Part shown: positions 1 to 5,221 of the stretch, piece by piece
How the letters are laid out: every line of letters starts with the position of its first letter
Position numbering within the stretch: the first letter of the stretch is position 1
NCBI GenBank assembly: GCA_023434535.1
Contig: JAEYSR010000052.1
Span: 1 to 7,377 of the forward strand
Direction of reading: 5' to 3'
DNA length: 7,377 nt
Source: Actinomycetes bacterium
GTDB lineage: Bacteria; Actinomycetota; Acidimicrobiia; Acidimicrobiales; Microtrichaceae
Notes under the pieces: model-generated
Told to the model about the DNA's origin: nothing
The model's database searches: none
What the model saw: only the letters and a program-made list of their open reading frames with translations
Position numbers and translations under genes: made by a program

Positions 1-210
1 GTCGGCACCCAGCCGCTGGACCTGCCGACGCTCATGATCTGCTCCGAGTGGGACCCGGCCCTGCCGCCGGCCCTCGCGGCCAACATGCCGAACCTGTGCT
101 CCGACCTGGAGATGGCCACCGTCGCCCGCACGGGCCACTGGGTCCAGCAGGAGGACCCGGAGGCGGTCAACGACCTGCTGGTCGACTGGCTCACCCGCCG
201 CTTCGCCTGA
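1..210 (+). CDS. alpha/beta-fold hydrolase, C-terminal fragment (epoxide hydrolase-like)
   Basis: The reading frame is open from base 1 and ends at TGA 208-210, giving the last 69 residues of a protein whose start lies outside the window. Two late landmarks of alpha/beta hydrolases are visible. The first is a segment ending a beta strand, SEWDPALPP, with D18 as the likely third acid of the triad. The second is TGHWVQQEDPEAVN, with H46 as the likely catalytic histidine, followed by the closing helix (LLVDWLTRRF). GHW-QQE-P-x-VN is a pattern I associate with soluble epoxide hydrolases and related haloalkane dehalogenase-like enzymes. The nucleophile and cap domain are not in the window, so the substrate cannot be stated. 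The gene is convergent with the glycosyltransferase. The family is fairly sure; the epoxide hydrolase subtype is an inference. Confidence 0.8.
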   Translation, partial: VGTQPLDLPTLMICSEWDPALPPALAANMPNLCSDLEMATVARTGHWVQQEDPEAVNDLLVDWLTRRFA

Positions 211-244
211 CCGCCGGTCCCTCCCCTCGCCGCCCGCTCCCCCC

Positions 245-308
245 GCCGCTCGCTCCGTTCGTCGATATCGACGGTTCTCGGTCGATATCGAGGAACAGAG
301 CGGGCGGT
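245..308. terminator. long imperfect hairpin between convergent genes, likely bidirectional terminator
   Basis: Arms 251-271 and 282-302 pair at 19 of 21 positions (mismatches C254-type: base 256 against 297, and base 261 against 292) around a 10-nt loop. The stem can be extended outward to 245/308 with G-C pairs and G-U wobbles. It fills the gap between the hydrolase stop (210) and the glycosyltransferase stop (308-310 on the minus strand), so it could end transcripts from both sides. There is no U-tract, which is common for GC-rich actinobacterial terminators. Each arm itself contains a perfect TCGATATCGA palindrome (262-271 and 282-291), so a protein-binding role is an alternative. Confidence 0.6.
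261..291. repeat. two direct copies of GTCGATATCGA at 20-bp spacing
   Basis: GTCGATATCGA occurs at 261-271 and 281-291, exactly 20 bp apart. The core TCGATATCGA is self-complementary, and the first copy extends to a 14-bp perfect palindrome at 260-273. The AT-containing core stands out from the surrounding GC-rich sequence. Because each copy is palindromic, the pair also forms the inner part of the large hairpin at 245-308. Confidence 0.8.
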
Positions 309-1477
309 CAGCGCACGGACTCGGCGACCACCCGGGCGAGCAGGGAGCGGAGCTGGTCGGTCCGGGCCGACCACGTGAAGCGCTCGGCGACGCGACGCGC
401 GCCGTGATCGCCCAGACCGCGGGCGAGCTCGCGGTCCTGCAGCAGCTCGGCCACCGCGTCGGTGACCGCGGCCAGGTCCGTGCCGTCGACCAGCACTCCG
501 CCGGCGTCGTCGCCCGAGCCGACGGCGTCGGGCACCCCTCCGATGTCGCCGGCGACGACCGGGACGCCGACCGCCTGCGCCTGGATGAACACGATCCCGA
601 ACGCCTCGACCTCGAACCCGCCGCGGCGCTCCCGGCACGGCATGGCGAACACGTCGCCGGCCGCGTAGTGCGCGGGCAGCTCCGCCTCGTCGACGATGCC
701 GGTGAAGACGACGTCGTCGGCCACGCCCTGCTCCGCGGCCAGTCGCTCCAGCTCCTCGCGGTGCGGCCCTCCGCCCACGACCAGTAAGGCAGCCCCCGGC
801 ACGCGGCGACGCAGCTCGGGCAGCGCCCTGATCAGCTGGTCCTGGCCCTTGCGGGCGACCAGGCGGGACACGCAGACGACCACGGGCCGGTCGCCGAGCC
901 CGTGTCGCTCGCGCACCGCGGACCCGTCCACCTCGGGGTGGTACTCGGCCGGGTCGATGGCCGGCGGGAGGAGCTCGGAGGTCACGTCCGGGCCGAACGC
1001 GGGAGCGAGGAGGTCACGGCACCAGTGCGACACGTAGGTGATCGCGCCGGCGTTGCGGCCGATCCGGCGCAGCACCGGTCCGCTGCCGACCATCCGGACG
1101 GCCGACACCTCGAGGCCGTGGGTCCAGCACACGTTCGGCACCCCCGTCCGCCGCAGGATCCTCCCGCCCATGAAGGCCAACGGGACGGTGGCGCCGAAGA
1201 CGACGACCTCAGCGTCGGTCGAGCGGACCAGGTCGACGGTGTGGCGCAGCGCGTGCGGGGTGGGCAGCAGGACCGAAGTCCTCTCGCGCACGACCCGGTA
1301 GGGGGCCGCGGCGTCGTGGTCCTGCCAGGGCTCGGCGGCCGACCCGGAGCGGGGCGTGGACCCGTACATCGTGACGTCGTCGCCCGCAGCCACGAGCCCG
1401 CGGGCCAGCTGGTCGACGTAGTACTGGATGCCGCCGACCTGCGGCGGCAGGTCGTTGGTGACGATCAGGACGCGCAC
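308..1477 (-). CDS. GT4-family glycosyltransferase, PimB'-like (GDP-mannose-dependent alpha-mannosyltransferase)
   Basis: This 389-residue protein has the length and two-Rossmann-domain plan of a GT-B, family 4 enzyme. The N-terminal MRVLIVTNDLPPQVGGIQ (G15-G16 loop), H120-G121, SRLVARKGQD (R205, K210: diphosphate-binding pair) and AMPCRERRGGFEVEAFGIVF (about 278-297) match, from memory, the layout of mycobacterial PimB', which adds the second mannose of phosphatidylinositol mannosides at the cytoplasmic face. The second glutamate of the family EX7E motif is Gln here (E291...Q299, codon CAG at 581-583). The start is GTG 1475-1477, preceded by a good Shine-Dalgarno (CTGGAGAAGC-GTG). The gene lies 67 bp downstream of the dienelactone hydrolase gene on the same strand, with no -10-like box of its own, suggesting an operon. 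The family is secure; the acceptor and the pimB assignment are not, since paralogous GT4 enzymes look alike. Confidence 0.88.
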   Translation of the reverse strand: MRVLIVTNDLPPQVGGIQYYVDQLARGLVAAGDDVTMYGSTPRSGSAAEPWQDHDAAAPYRVVRERTSVLLPTPHALRHTVDLVRSTDAEVVVFGATVPLAFMGGRILRRTGVPNVCWTHGLEVSAVRMVGSGPVLRRIGRNAGAITYVSHWCRDLLAPAFGPDVTSELLPPAIDPAEYHPEVDGSAVRERHGLGDRPVVVCVSRLVARKGQDQLIRALPELRRRVPGAALLVVGGGPHREELERLAAEQGVADDVVFTGIVDEAELPAHYAAGDVFAMPCRERRGGFEVEAFGIVFIQAQAVGVPVVAGDIGGVPDAVGSGDDAGGVLVDGTDLAAVTDAVAELLQDRELARGLGDHGARRVAERFTWSARTDQLRSLLARVVAESVR

Positions 1478-1490
1478 GCTTCTCCAGGTT
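1478..1490 (-). promoter_or_regulatory. Shine-Dalgarno site of the glycosyltransferase gene
   Basis: The minus strand reads AACCTGGAGAAGC directly before the GTG start; GGAG ends 4 nt from the start. It decides the start and is the only clear ribosome-binding site in the window, in contrast to the TANNNT boxes ahead of five other genes. This fits translation from an internal position in a polycistronic mRNA. Confidence 0.65.
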
Positions 1491-1498
1491 CCGGCCGA

Positions 1499-1514
1499 CG
1501 GGACGGCGGTCCCG
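1499..1514 (-). other. GC-rich hairpin in the DLH-glycosyltransferase gap
   Basis: CGGGAC-GGCG-GTCCCG forms a perfect 6-bp stem with a 4-nt loop in the 67-bp gap between the dienelactone hydrolase stop and the glycosyltransferase start. It has no U-tract. It could be a partial terminator, an mRNA-processing or stability element, or simply a product of the GC-rich base composition. Confidence 0.3.
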
Positions 1515-1544
1515 GACGGCTCGGCGACGGGACCGGTTCCGGGG

Positions 1545-2234
1545 TCAGCGCACCGCGTCGCGGAAGAACGCGACGGTCTCGGCGAAGGCGGCGTTCGCCT
1601 CCTCCGGCGCGTACACCTCGGGCCGGTGGTCGTTGAAGAAGGCGTGGTCGACGCCGGGGTGGACCTTCAGGACGGCGTCCTTGCCGTACGTCTCGAGAAG
1701 GTCCTTCTCCAGCGCACCGGCCAGCGCCGGCGAGAAGAACTCGTCGTTCTCGGCGTAGTGACCGTGGACCGGGCCGGACAGCCGGGAGTAGTCGGGGGCC
1801 GCGCCCTCCCACGGGATGAGGCCGTAGTACGGGGCGCACGCCACCACGTCCTGGGGCTCGTTGCACGCCACCACCAGGGCCAGGCCGCCGCCCATGCAGT
1901 AGCCGACGACGCCGACGCCCTCGCTGCTCGTGGCGTCCGATGCCTTGAGGTAGGCGATGGCGCCCCGGAGGTCCTTGGCGGCCTGCTCGAGGTTCAGCGC
2001 CATCATGAGCTTGCCGGCCTCGTCGGGCTCGGTGGTCGACTCGCCGTGGTACAGGTCGGGCGCCAGGGCGGTGAAGCCCTCGGACGCGAACCGGTCCACG
2101 ACCTCCTTGATGTGGGGCACCAGGCCCCACCACTCCTGGATCACCAGCACCGCCGGGCCGGAGCCCGTCGCGGAGGGGGCGAACCAGCCCTGTGCGGAGC
2201 TGCCGTTGGAGGGGAACTCGACCATCTGTCCCAT
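1545..2234 (-). CDS. dienelactone hydrolase family protein
   Basis: At 229 residues this is the usual length for the family of cytoplasmic alpha/beta hydrolases typified by carboxymethylenebutenolidase of chlorocatechol degradation. The catalytic set is visible: the nucleophile elbow GYCMGG with C113, D164 in AENDEFF, H197 in VDHAFFND, and E34 in the conserved QEWWG segment that contacts the nucleophile in the classical enzyme. The body also carries the APDLYHG signature near residue 58. No signal peptide is seen. The true substrate is unknown: many members are general esterases and no chlorocatechol genes are nearby. Start ATG 2232-2234 is preferred because a -10-like TAGGGT lies 8 nt upstream; ATG 2223-2225 (M4) is an alternative. 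The gene probably leads an operon with the glycosyltransferase. The 60-bp tandem duplication lies just upstream of its promoter. Confidence 0.9.
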   Translation of the reverse strand: MGQMVEFPSNGSSAQGWFAPSATGSGPAVLVIQEWWGLVPHIKEVVDRFASEGFTALAPDLYHGESTTEPDEAGKLMMALNLEQAAKDLRGAIAYLKASDATSSEGVGVVGYCMGGGLALVVACNEPQDVVACAPYYGLIPWEGAAPDYSRLSGPVHGHYAENDEFFSPALAGALEKDLLETYGKDAVLKVHPGVDHAFFNDHRPEVYAPEEANAAFAETVAFFRDAVR

Positions 2235-2242
2235 GGGCCGAG

Positions 2243-2248
2243 ACCCTA
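2243..2248 (-). promoter_or_regulatory. -10-like box TAGGGT, probable leaderless promoter of the DLH gene
   Basis: The minus strand reads TAGGGT, then 8 nt, then ATG 2234. A TANNNT hexamer at this distance places the transcription start at or next to the start codon. No convincing -35 element or Shine-Dalgarno sequence was found. Confidence 0.5.
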
Positions 2249-2269
2249 CCCAACGCCGACGGCCCCGCG

Positions 2270-2390
2270 ACTCGGGTCAGGCGGCGGGCCATGACCCCCA
2301 CCGATGACCCCGGAACCAGGCGTGTCGCCACTCGGGTCAGGCGGCGGGCCATGACCCCCACCGATGACCCCGGAACCGGGCGTGTCGCTA
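2270..2390. repeat. 60-bp tandem duplication (two copies, 2 mismatches)
   Basis: Bases 2270-2330 match 2330-2390 at a 60-bp shift with only two differences (2318 A / 2378 G and 2329 C / 2389 T). The 2389 difference turns a TGG-type triplet (minus strand, 2328-2330) into the TAG stop of the upstream gene (2388-2390), so the duplicated block includes the gene end. Each copy contains an inverted pair GGGTCA-N12-TGACCC (2274-2279/2292-2297 and 2334-2339/2352-2357) and two direct ATGACCCC motifs 13 bp apart (2291, 2304; 2351, 2364). The block fills most of the 153-bp gap and lies directly upstream of the DLH promoter. Confidence 0.95.
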
Positions 2391-3188
2391 GCCGGCCAGG
2401 CGGAAGAGCTCCGGGGCGATCGGGCAGTCGATGCGCCGGACGGCGTCGGCCACGGCCTCGGGACCGTCGGGACCGGCGAGCTGGCCGACCAGCTCGAGGG
2501 CCAGCTCCTCCTCCTCGGCGTCGAACGGGTCGACCGACGACGACCAGCGCGACACGAGTGCGTCCCACATGCGCTCCGGCATGAGGCGACCGGTGCCGGC
2601 GGTCAGCCACACCGGCACCTCGCCGTGGACGGCGACCGCGGCAGCGGCCTTCGACCCCGACGGCACCAGCGCGGCGCCGGGCCCGGCAGCGGTCGCCTCG
2701 AGCAGCACCAGGTCGGCGCGATCGACCGCCACCCCCACGGACCGGGCGGGCACGGCCTCGGCCATCACGTCCACACGCTCCAGGTGGCGGACCACGTCGT
2801 GGGCCATGCCGTCGACGTCGACCACCAGGGGCCGGACGTCGCCCCTCCGCGCCAGGGCCGCCAGCGTCACCTCGGGGACGCCGACCACGACCACCACCGC
2901 GTCGTCGGGCAGCGCAGCGGCCAACCGGCGAGCCGTCGTGTCGGCCTGCAGGTCCTCGACAGCGGCGCGGGCCTCGGCCATGGGCTCGGGAGCGCACAGG
3001 ATCCGGGCGCACAGCCACCAGAGCGGACCGCACGTGAGCTGGCGGTCGATGATGCGGCGGCACGCCGCCACCAGACCGGCCGGGTCGTCCCGGAACGCAC
3101 CCAGGGCGATGGCGGACTCCTCCACCAGCAGGTCCGCCGGCGCGCCCTGCGACCTCGCCACGAACCGGAGGCGTTCGATCGGGTGCAT
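2388..3188 (-). CDS. uncharacterised protein with an IF-2B-like C-terminal half
   Basis: This 266-residue soluble protein has no signal peptide or membrane segment. An alpha-helical N-terminal region (about 1-92, including AACRRIIDRQLTCGPLWWLCARIL) is followed by a Rossmann-like alpha/beta half. The segments DAVVVVVGVPEVTLAAL (96-112), RPLVVDVDGM (119-128), DRADLVLLEATAAGPGAALVPSGSKAAAAVA (156-186) and VPVWLTAGTGRLMP (191-204) resemble the order seen in eIF2B-alpha/MtnA/ribose-1,5-bisphosphate isomerase proteins (D-x-V-x-x-G-A-D, G-x-x-x-N-K-x-G, then vPvyV). The usual GAD is EAT here, so the isomerase site looks degenerate. The C-terminus is acidic (DAEEEELALELV). Start ATG 3188 is supported by TAGAGT 6 nt upstream. 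The gene is divergent from the thioredoxin-like gene. That a protein is encoded is clear; the fold is a by-eye inference and the function is unknown. Confidence 0.7.
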   Translation of the reverse strand: MHPIERLRFVARSQGAPADLLVEESAIALGAFRDDPAGLVAACRRIIDRQLTCGPLWWLCARILCAPEPMAEARAAVEDLQADTTARRLAAALPDDAVVVVVGVPEVTLAALARRGDVRPLVVDVDGMAHDVVRHLERVDVMAEAVPARSVGVAVDRADLVLLEATAAGPGAALVPSGSKAAAAVAVHGEVPVWLTAGTGRLMPERMWDALVSRWSSSVDPFDAEEEELALELVGQLAGPDGPEAVADAVRRIDCPIAPELFRLAG

Positions 3189-3194
3189 CGCCGC

Positions 3195-3200
3195 ACTCTA
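3195..3200 (-). promoter_or_regulatory. -10-like box TAGAGT, probable leaderless promoter
   Basis: The minus strand reads TAGAGT, then 6 nt, then ATG 3188 of the IF-2B-like gene. It is one of five TANNNT boxes found 6-9 nt before start codons in this window. Confidence 0.5.
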
Positions 3201-3215
3201 CGCAGGCCGGCCCGC

Positions 3216-3226
3216 ACCGCTGCGGT
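3216..3226. promoter_or_regulatory. palindrome ACCGCTGCGGT between divergent promoters
   Basis: An 11-bp odd-centred perfect dyad lies in the 88-bp gap between the two divergent starts at 3188 and 3277, upstream of both -10-like boxes. An operator is possible, but a dyad this short is also expected by chance in GC-rich DNA. Confidence 0.2.
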
Positions 3227-3261
3227 CGGGCGCCGTCTGTCGTTCCGACGTCGAGCCGCGC

Positions 3262-3267
3262 TACTTT
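3262..3267 (+). promoter_or_regulatory. -10-like box TACTTT, probable leaderless promoter
   Basis: TACTTT is followed by 9 nt and then ATG 3277. It is the most AT-rich hexamer in this gap and supports the start chosen for the thioredoxin-like gene. No clear -35 element is seen. Confidence 0.5.
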
Positions 3268-3276
3268 TCGGCCCCG

Positions 3277-3840
3277 ATGACGACCGTTCCCGCTGATCTC
3301 GTTCTCCACCCCATCGGCGGCGAGGAGCGCACCATCGAGGAGCTCACCTCGCTCTTCCACCTGGTGCTCGTCGCCATCGACCCGTACGAGTACGAGAGCT
3401 CGTGGATCCTGCCCACCGCCGGGCGGATCCTGACCGAGTTCGACGGTGCGGACTGCCGGGTGGCCTGGCTCGTCACCGCCCCCGAGGAGGACGCGACGGC
3501 GTTCCTCGGGCCGTGGGCGGAGCGCATCCTCACGTTCTGCGATCCCGACCGGGTCGCCGTCAACGCCATCGGCCTGACCGAGATCCCGTCCCTGGTCCAC
3601 ATCGAGACCGACATGTCGATCGTCGGCGTCGCGGCCGGCTGGGACCCCGAGACCTGGCGCCCGATCACCGACAACCTCGCCAAGATGATGTCGTGGAGCC
3701 GGTCGATCTACCCCAAGCCGAGCGACCCGGCGCCGTTCAGCGGGTCGCCCGTCGGCGCGGCCACGCCGTCGTCGACCCAGCCCGCCGAGGTGGGTTCGGG
3801 GGCCGACGCCGACGCCGAGCCCGCCGCAGCGGCCGACTGA
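3277..3840 (+). CDS. thioredoxin-fold-like protein lacking CXXC, function unknown
   Basis: The product is 187 residues. The frame stays open far upstream, but the strong TACTTT box 9 nt before ATG 3277 and the divergent neighbour's start at 3188 make 3277 the best start. A likely thioredoxin-type core runs from about residue 25 to 137: the strand FHLVLVAIDPY (27-37), a helix where the CXXC would be (YEYESSWILPTAGRIL, no cysteine pair), the strand CRVAWLVTAP (60-69), then GLTEIPSLVHIETDMSIVGVAAGW (99-122), which resembles the cis-Pro/beta-hairpin half of thioredoxins and peroxiredoxins (P104). The two cysteines (C60, C88) are not placed as redox centres. After about 145 the chain becomes a Pro/Ala/Ser-rich, acidic, probably disordered tail (DADAEPAAAAD). 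There is no signal peptide. The coding call is firm, the fold tentative, and no function can be named. Confidence 0.75.
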   Translation: MTTVPADLVLHPIGGEERTIEELTSLFHLVLVAIDPYEYESSWILPTAGRILTEFDGADCRVAWLVTAPEEDATAFLGPWAERILTFCDPDRVAVNAIGLTEIPSLVHIETDMSIVGVAAGWDPETWRPITDNLAKMMSWSRSIYPKPSDPAPFSGSPVGAATPSSTQPAEVGSGADADAEPAAAAD

Positions 3841-3849
3841 CGCTCCTGC

Positions 3850-3871
3850 CGACGGCGCTCTCCGGCCGTCG
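3850..3871. terminator. hairpin between convergent genes, likely bidirectional terminator
   Basis: CGACGGC (3850-3856) pairs with GCCGTCG (3865-3871) around an 8-nt loop, a perfect 7-bp GC-rich stem. It occupies most of the 34-bp gap between the thioredoxin-like gene stop (3840) and the SDR stop (3875-3877, minus strand). No U-tract is present on either strand. Confidence 0.5.
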
Positions 3872-3874
3872 CGG

Positions 3875-4660
3875 CTAGCGGGCGAGCCACCCTCCGTCGA
3901 CGGCCAGGACCTGGCCCGTCACGTAGGTCGAGGCGTCGCCGGCCAGGAACAGCAGCGCCCCGTCGAGCTCCGCGAGCTCACCGGCACGACCCATCGGGGT
4001 GTTGCGGACGATGAACGCCTGCCCGGCCTCGTCGTCGAACATCTCCTCCTGGGTCATCTCCGACGGGAACCACCCGGGAGCGATGGCGTTGACACGCACG
4101 CCCTTGCGACCCCACTCACACCCGAGCTGCCGGGTCAGGTTGACCACCGCACCCTTCGAGGCGCAGTAGCTGGCCTCCTTGATCGGCGACGCCGCGACCA
4201 TCCCCAGGATCGACGCGATGTTGACGATGCTCCCTCCCCCGGCCGCCAGCATGTGCCGGGCCGCGAGCTGCGACAGGTGGAACGGCGCCGTGACGTTCAG
4301 CTCCATCGCCGCTCCGAAGCGCTCGAGCGACTCGGTCTCCGCGGGCTCCGGCGTTCCCAGCCCGGCGTTGTTGACCAGCACGTCCAGCCGCCCGTCGACG
4401 GCCCACGCCTCGTCGATCACCCGCTCCCGGTCCGCAACCAGCGTGAGGTCGGCCGTCACCGGCACGAGCCGGTCGCCGAGCTGAGCGCCCAACGCCTCCA
4501 GCCGGTCGGCACGCCGAGCCGTGGCCACCACGGTCGCTCCTGCGCCGTGCAGCACCCTGGCGAACCGGTCGCCCAGTCCGGACGACGCACCCGTGACGAC
4601 GGCGACGCGGCCGTCGAGGCGGAACAGGCGGGCGGGATCGAGTTCGGTCGGGTCGCTCAC
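3875..4660 (-). CDS. SDR family NAD(P)-dependent oxidoreductase
   Basis: At 261 residues this is a classical short-chain dehydrogenase/reductase with every hallmark: TGASSGLG (23-30, cofactor binding), NNAG (97-100), N122, S150, Y165-x3-K169, the PG motif (NAIAPGWFPSEMT, 191-203) and the C-terminal YVTGQVLAVDGGW (246-258). ATARR after beta-2 (R49, R50) favours NADP(H) over NAD(H). The overall style is close to FabG or glucose 1-dehydrogenase-type SDRs, so the reaction is a reversible alcohol/ketone (or 3-oxoacyl) conversion on an unknown cytosolic substrate. Start GTG 4658-4660 is chosen because TAGCGT lies 6 nt upstream and the N-terminus leads straight into the fold. The gene is divergent from the VOC gene over a 105-bp gap that holds 22-bp repeats, suggesting shared control. 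The family is certain; the substrate is unknown. Confidence 0.95.
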   Translation of the reverse strand: MSDPTELDPARLFRLDGRVAVVTGASSGLGDRFARVLHGAGATVVATARRADRLEALGAQLGDRLVPVTADLTLVADRERVIDEAWAVDGRLDVLVNNAGLGTPEPAETESLERFGAAMELNVTAPFHLSQLAARHMLAAGGGSIVNIASILGMVAASPIKEASYCASKGAVVNLTRQLGCEWGRKGVRVNAIAPGWFPSEMTQEEMFDDEAGQAFIVRNTPMGRAGELAELDGALLFLAGDASTYVTGQVLAVDGGWLAR

Positions 4661-4666
4661 GGGCGC

Positions 4667-4672
4667 ACGCTA
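4667..4672 (-). promoter_or_regulatory. -10-like box TAGCGT, probable leaderless promoter of the SDR gene
   Basis: The minus strand reads TAGCGT, 6 nt, GTG (4660). The same hexamer, spacer length and start codon occur at the divergent VOC gene. Confidence 0.5.
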
Positions 4673-4687
4673 CCCAACCGCCGGAAA

Positions 4688-4753
4688 CCGGATCACCGAC
4701 CGTCCGAGGCCGGATCGCCGACCTCCGGGGACCGGATCGCCGGCCGGCTCCGT
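4688..4753 (+). repeat. three direct repeats CCGGATCRCCGRCC at an exact 22-bp period
   Basis: CCGGATCACCGACC (4688-4701), CCGGATCGCCGACC (4710-4723) and CCGGATCGCCGGCC (4732-4745) begin exactly 22 bp apart, about two helical turns, so the cores face the same side of the DNA. The 8-bp spacers differ between copies, so the core rather than the whole unit is conserved. The third unit ends next to the TAGCGT box of the VOC gene (4754), and the array fills most of the 105-bp SDR-VOC divergent gap. The position suggests a regulator-binding array; the regulator is unknown. Confidence 0.85.
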
Positions 4754-4759
4754 TAGCGT
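4754..4759 (+). promoter_or_regulatory. -10-like box TAGCGT, probable leaderless promoter of the VOC gene
   Basis: TAGCGT is followed by 6 nt and the GTG start at 4766. The -35 region would fall inside the third 22-bp repeat unit, so a protein bound there would directly help or block RNA polymerase. Confidence 0.5.
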
Positions 4760-4765
4760 CGGGGC

Positions 4766-5200
4766 GTGTCGGACCGACCCGTGGACCACGGCTTCACCCA
4801 CGTCGCCCTGGCGGTGGCGGACCTCGACGCCAGCCTCGACTTCTACGACCGCTTCGCCGACATGACCCCGGTCCACCGTCGGACGAGCGACGACGGCACG
4901 CGGGTGGCGTGGATCACCGACCACACCCGCCCCTTCGTCGTCGTGCTGATCGAGCGCGGCAGGCCCGGAGGCGCGCCGTGGCCGCTCGGCGGCTGGAACC
5001 ACCTCGGCATCGGCGTCGACAGCCGGGACGAGGTCGACCGCCGCCTGGCCATGGCCGCGGAGGCCGGGTTCTCCACAGCGGGACCCACCGACGCCGGTGA
5101 CCCCGTCGGCTACTACGGGGTCGTCGTCGACCCCGACGGCCACAACCTGGAGATCGCCTTCGGCCAGCGCGTGGCGTTCACCGTCGAGCAGGCCGACTGA
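4766..5200 (+). CDS. VOC family protein (glyoxalase/bleomycin resistance/dioxygenase fold)
   Basis: At 144 residues this is a typical single-chain VOC protein made of two beta-alpha-beta-beta-beta modules. Module 1 opens with FTHVALAVADLDASLDFYDRF (10-30, H12) and ends at FVVVLIE (57-63, E63). Module 2 opens with WNHLGIGVDSRDEVDRRL (77-94, H79) and ends at VVDPDGHNLEIAF (120-132, E129). H12, E63, H79 and E129 are the expected four metal-ligand positions, so a metal-dependent lyase, isomerase, epimerase or dioxygenase activity is plausible. DPDGHNLEI is the standard family ending. The substrate cannot be read from sequence. Start GTG 4766 is supported by TAGCGT 6 nt upstream; a GTG at 4781 would trim the N-terminus. 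The gene is divergent from the SDR gene and convergent with copA. Confidence 0.93.
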   Translation: MSDRPVDHGFTHVALAVADLDASLDFYDRFADMTPVHRRTSDDGTRVAWITDHTRPFVVVLIERGRPGGAPWPLGGWNHLGIGVDSRDEVDRRLAMAAEAGFSTAGPTDAGDPVGYYGVVVDPDGHNLEIAFGQRVAFTVEQAD

Positions 5201-5221
5201 CACGCCGCACGAGCAGGCCGT

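Noticed and set aside
2192..2584. Small plus-strand frame with a repeated MTPTDDPG peptide
   Set aside because: The peptide repeat only reflects the 60-bp duplication, whose length is a multiple of three. There is no start signal and it overlaps two real genes.
3246..3253. Palindrome CGACGTCG in the divergent gap
   Set aside because: An 8-bp GC-rich palindrome is expected many times by chance at this base composition.
2431..3276. N-terminal extension of the thioredoxin-like gene (same frame, open from 2431)
   Set aside because: The upstream part runs antisense through the IF-2B-like gene, is Ser/Thr/Arg-rich low complexity, and a promoter-like TACTTT stands just before ATG 3277.
1465..3600. 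711-residue open frame on the minus strand
   Set aside because: It is a shadow across the DLH and IF-2B-like genes and the gap between them. The translation is Arg/Gly/Pro-rich low-complexity sequence without a fold, typical of an alternate frame in GC-rich DNA.
4688..4753. Possible CRISPR-like repeats
   Set aside because: The cores are 14 bp with 8-bp spacers, far too short for CRISPR; a binding-site array fits better.
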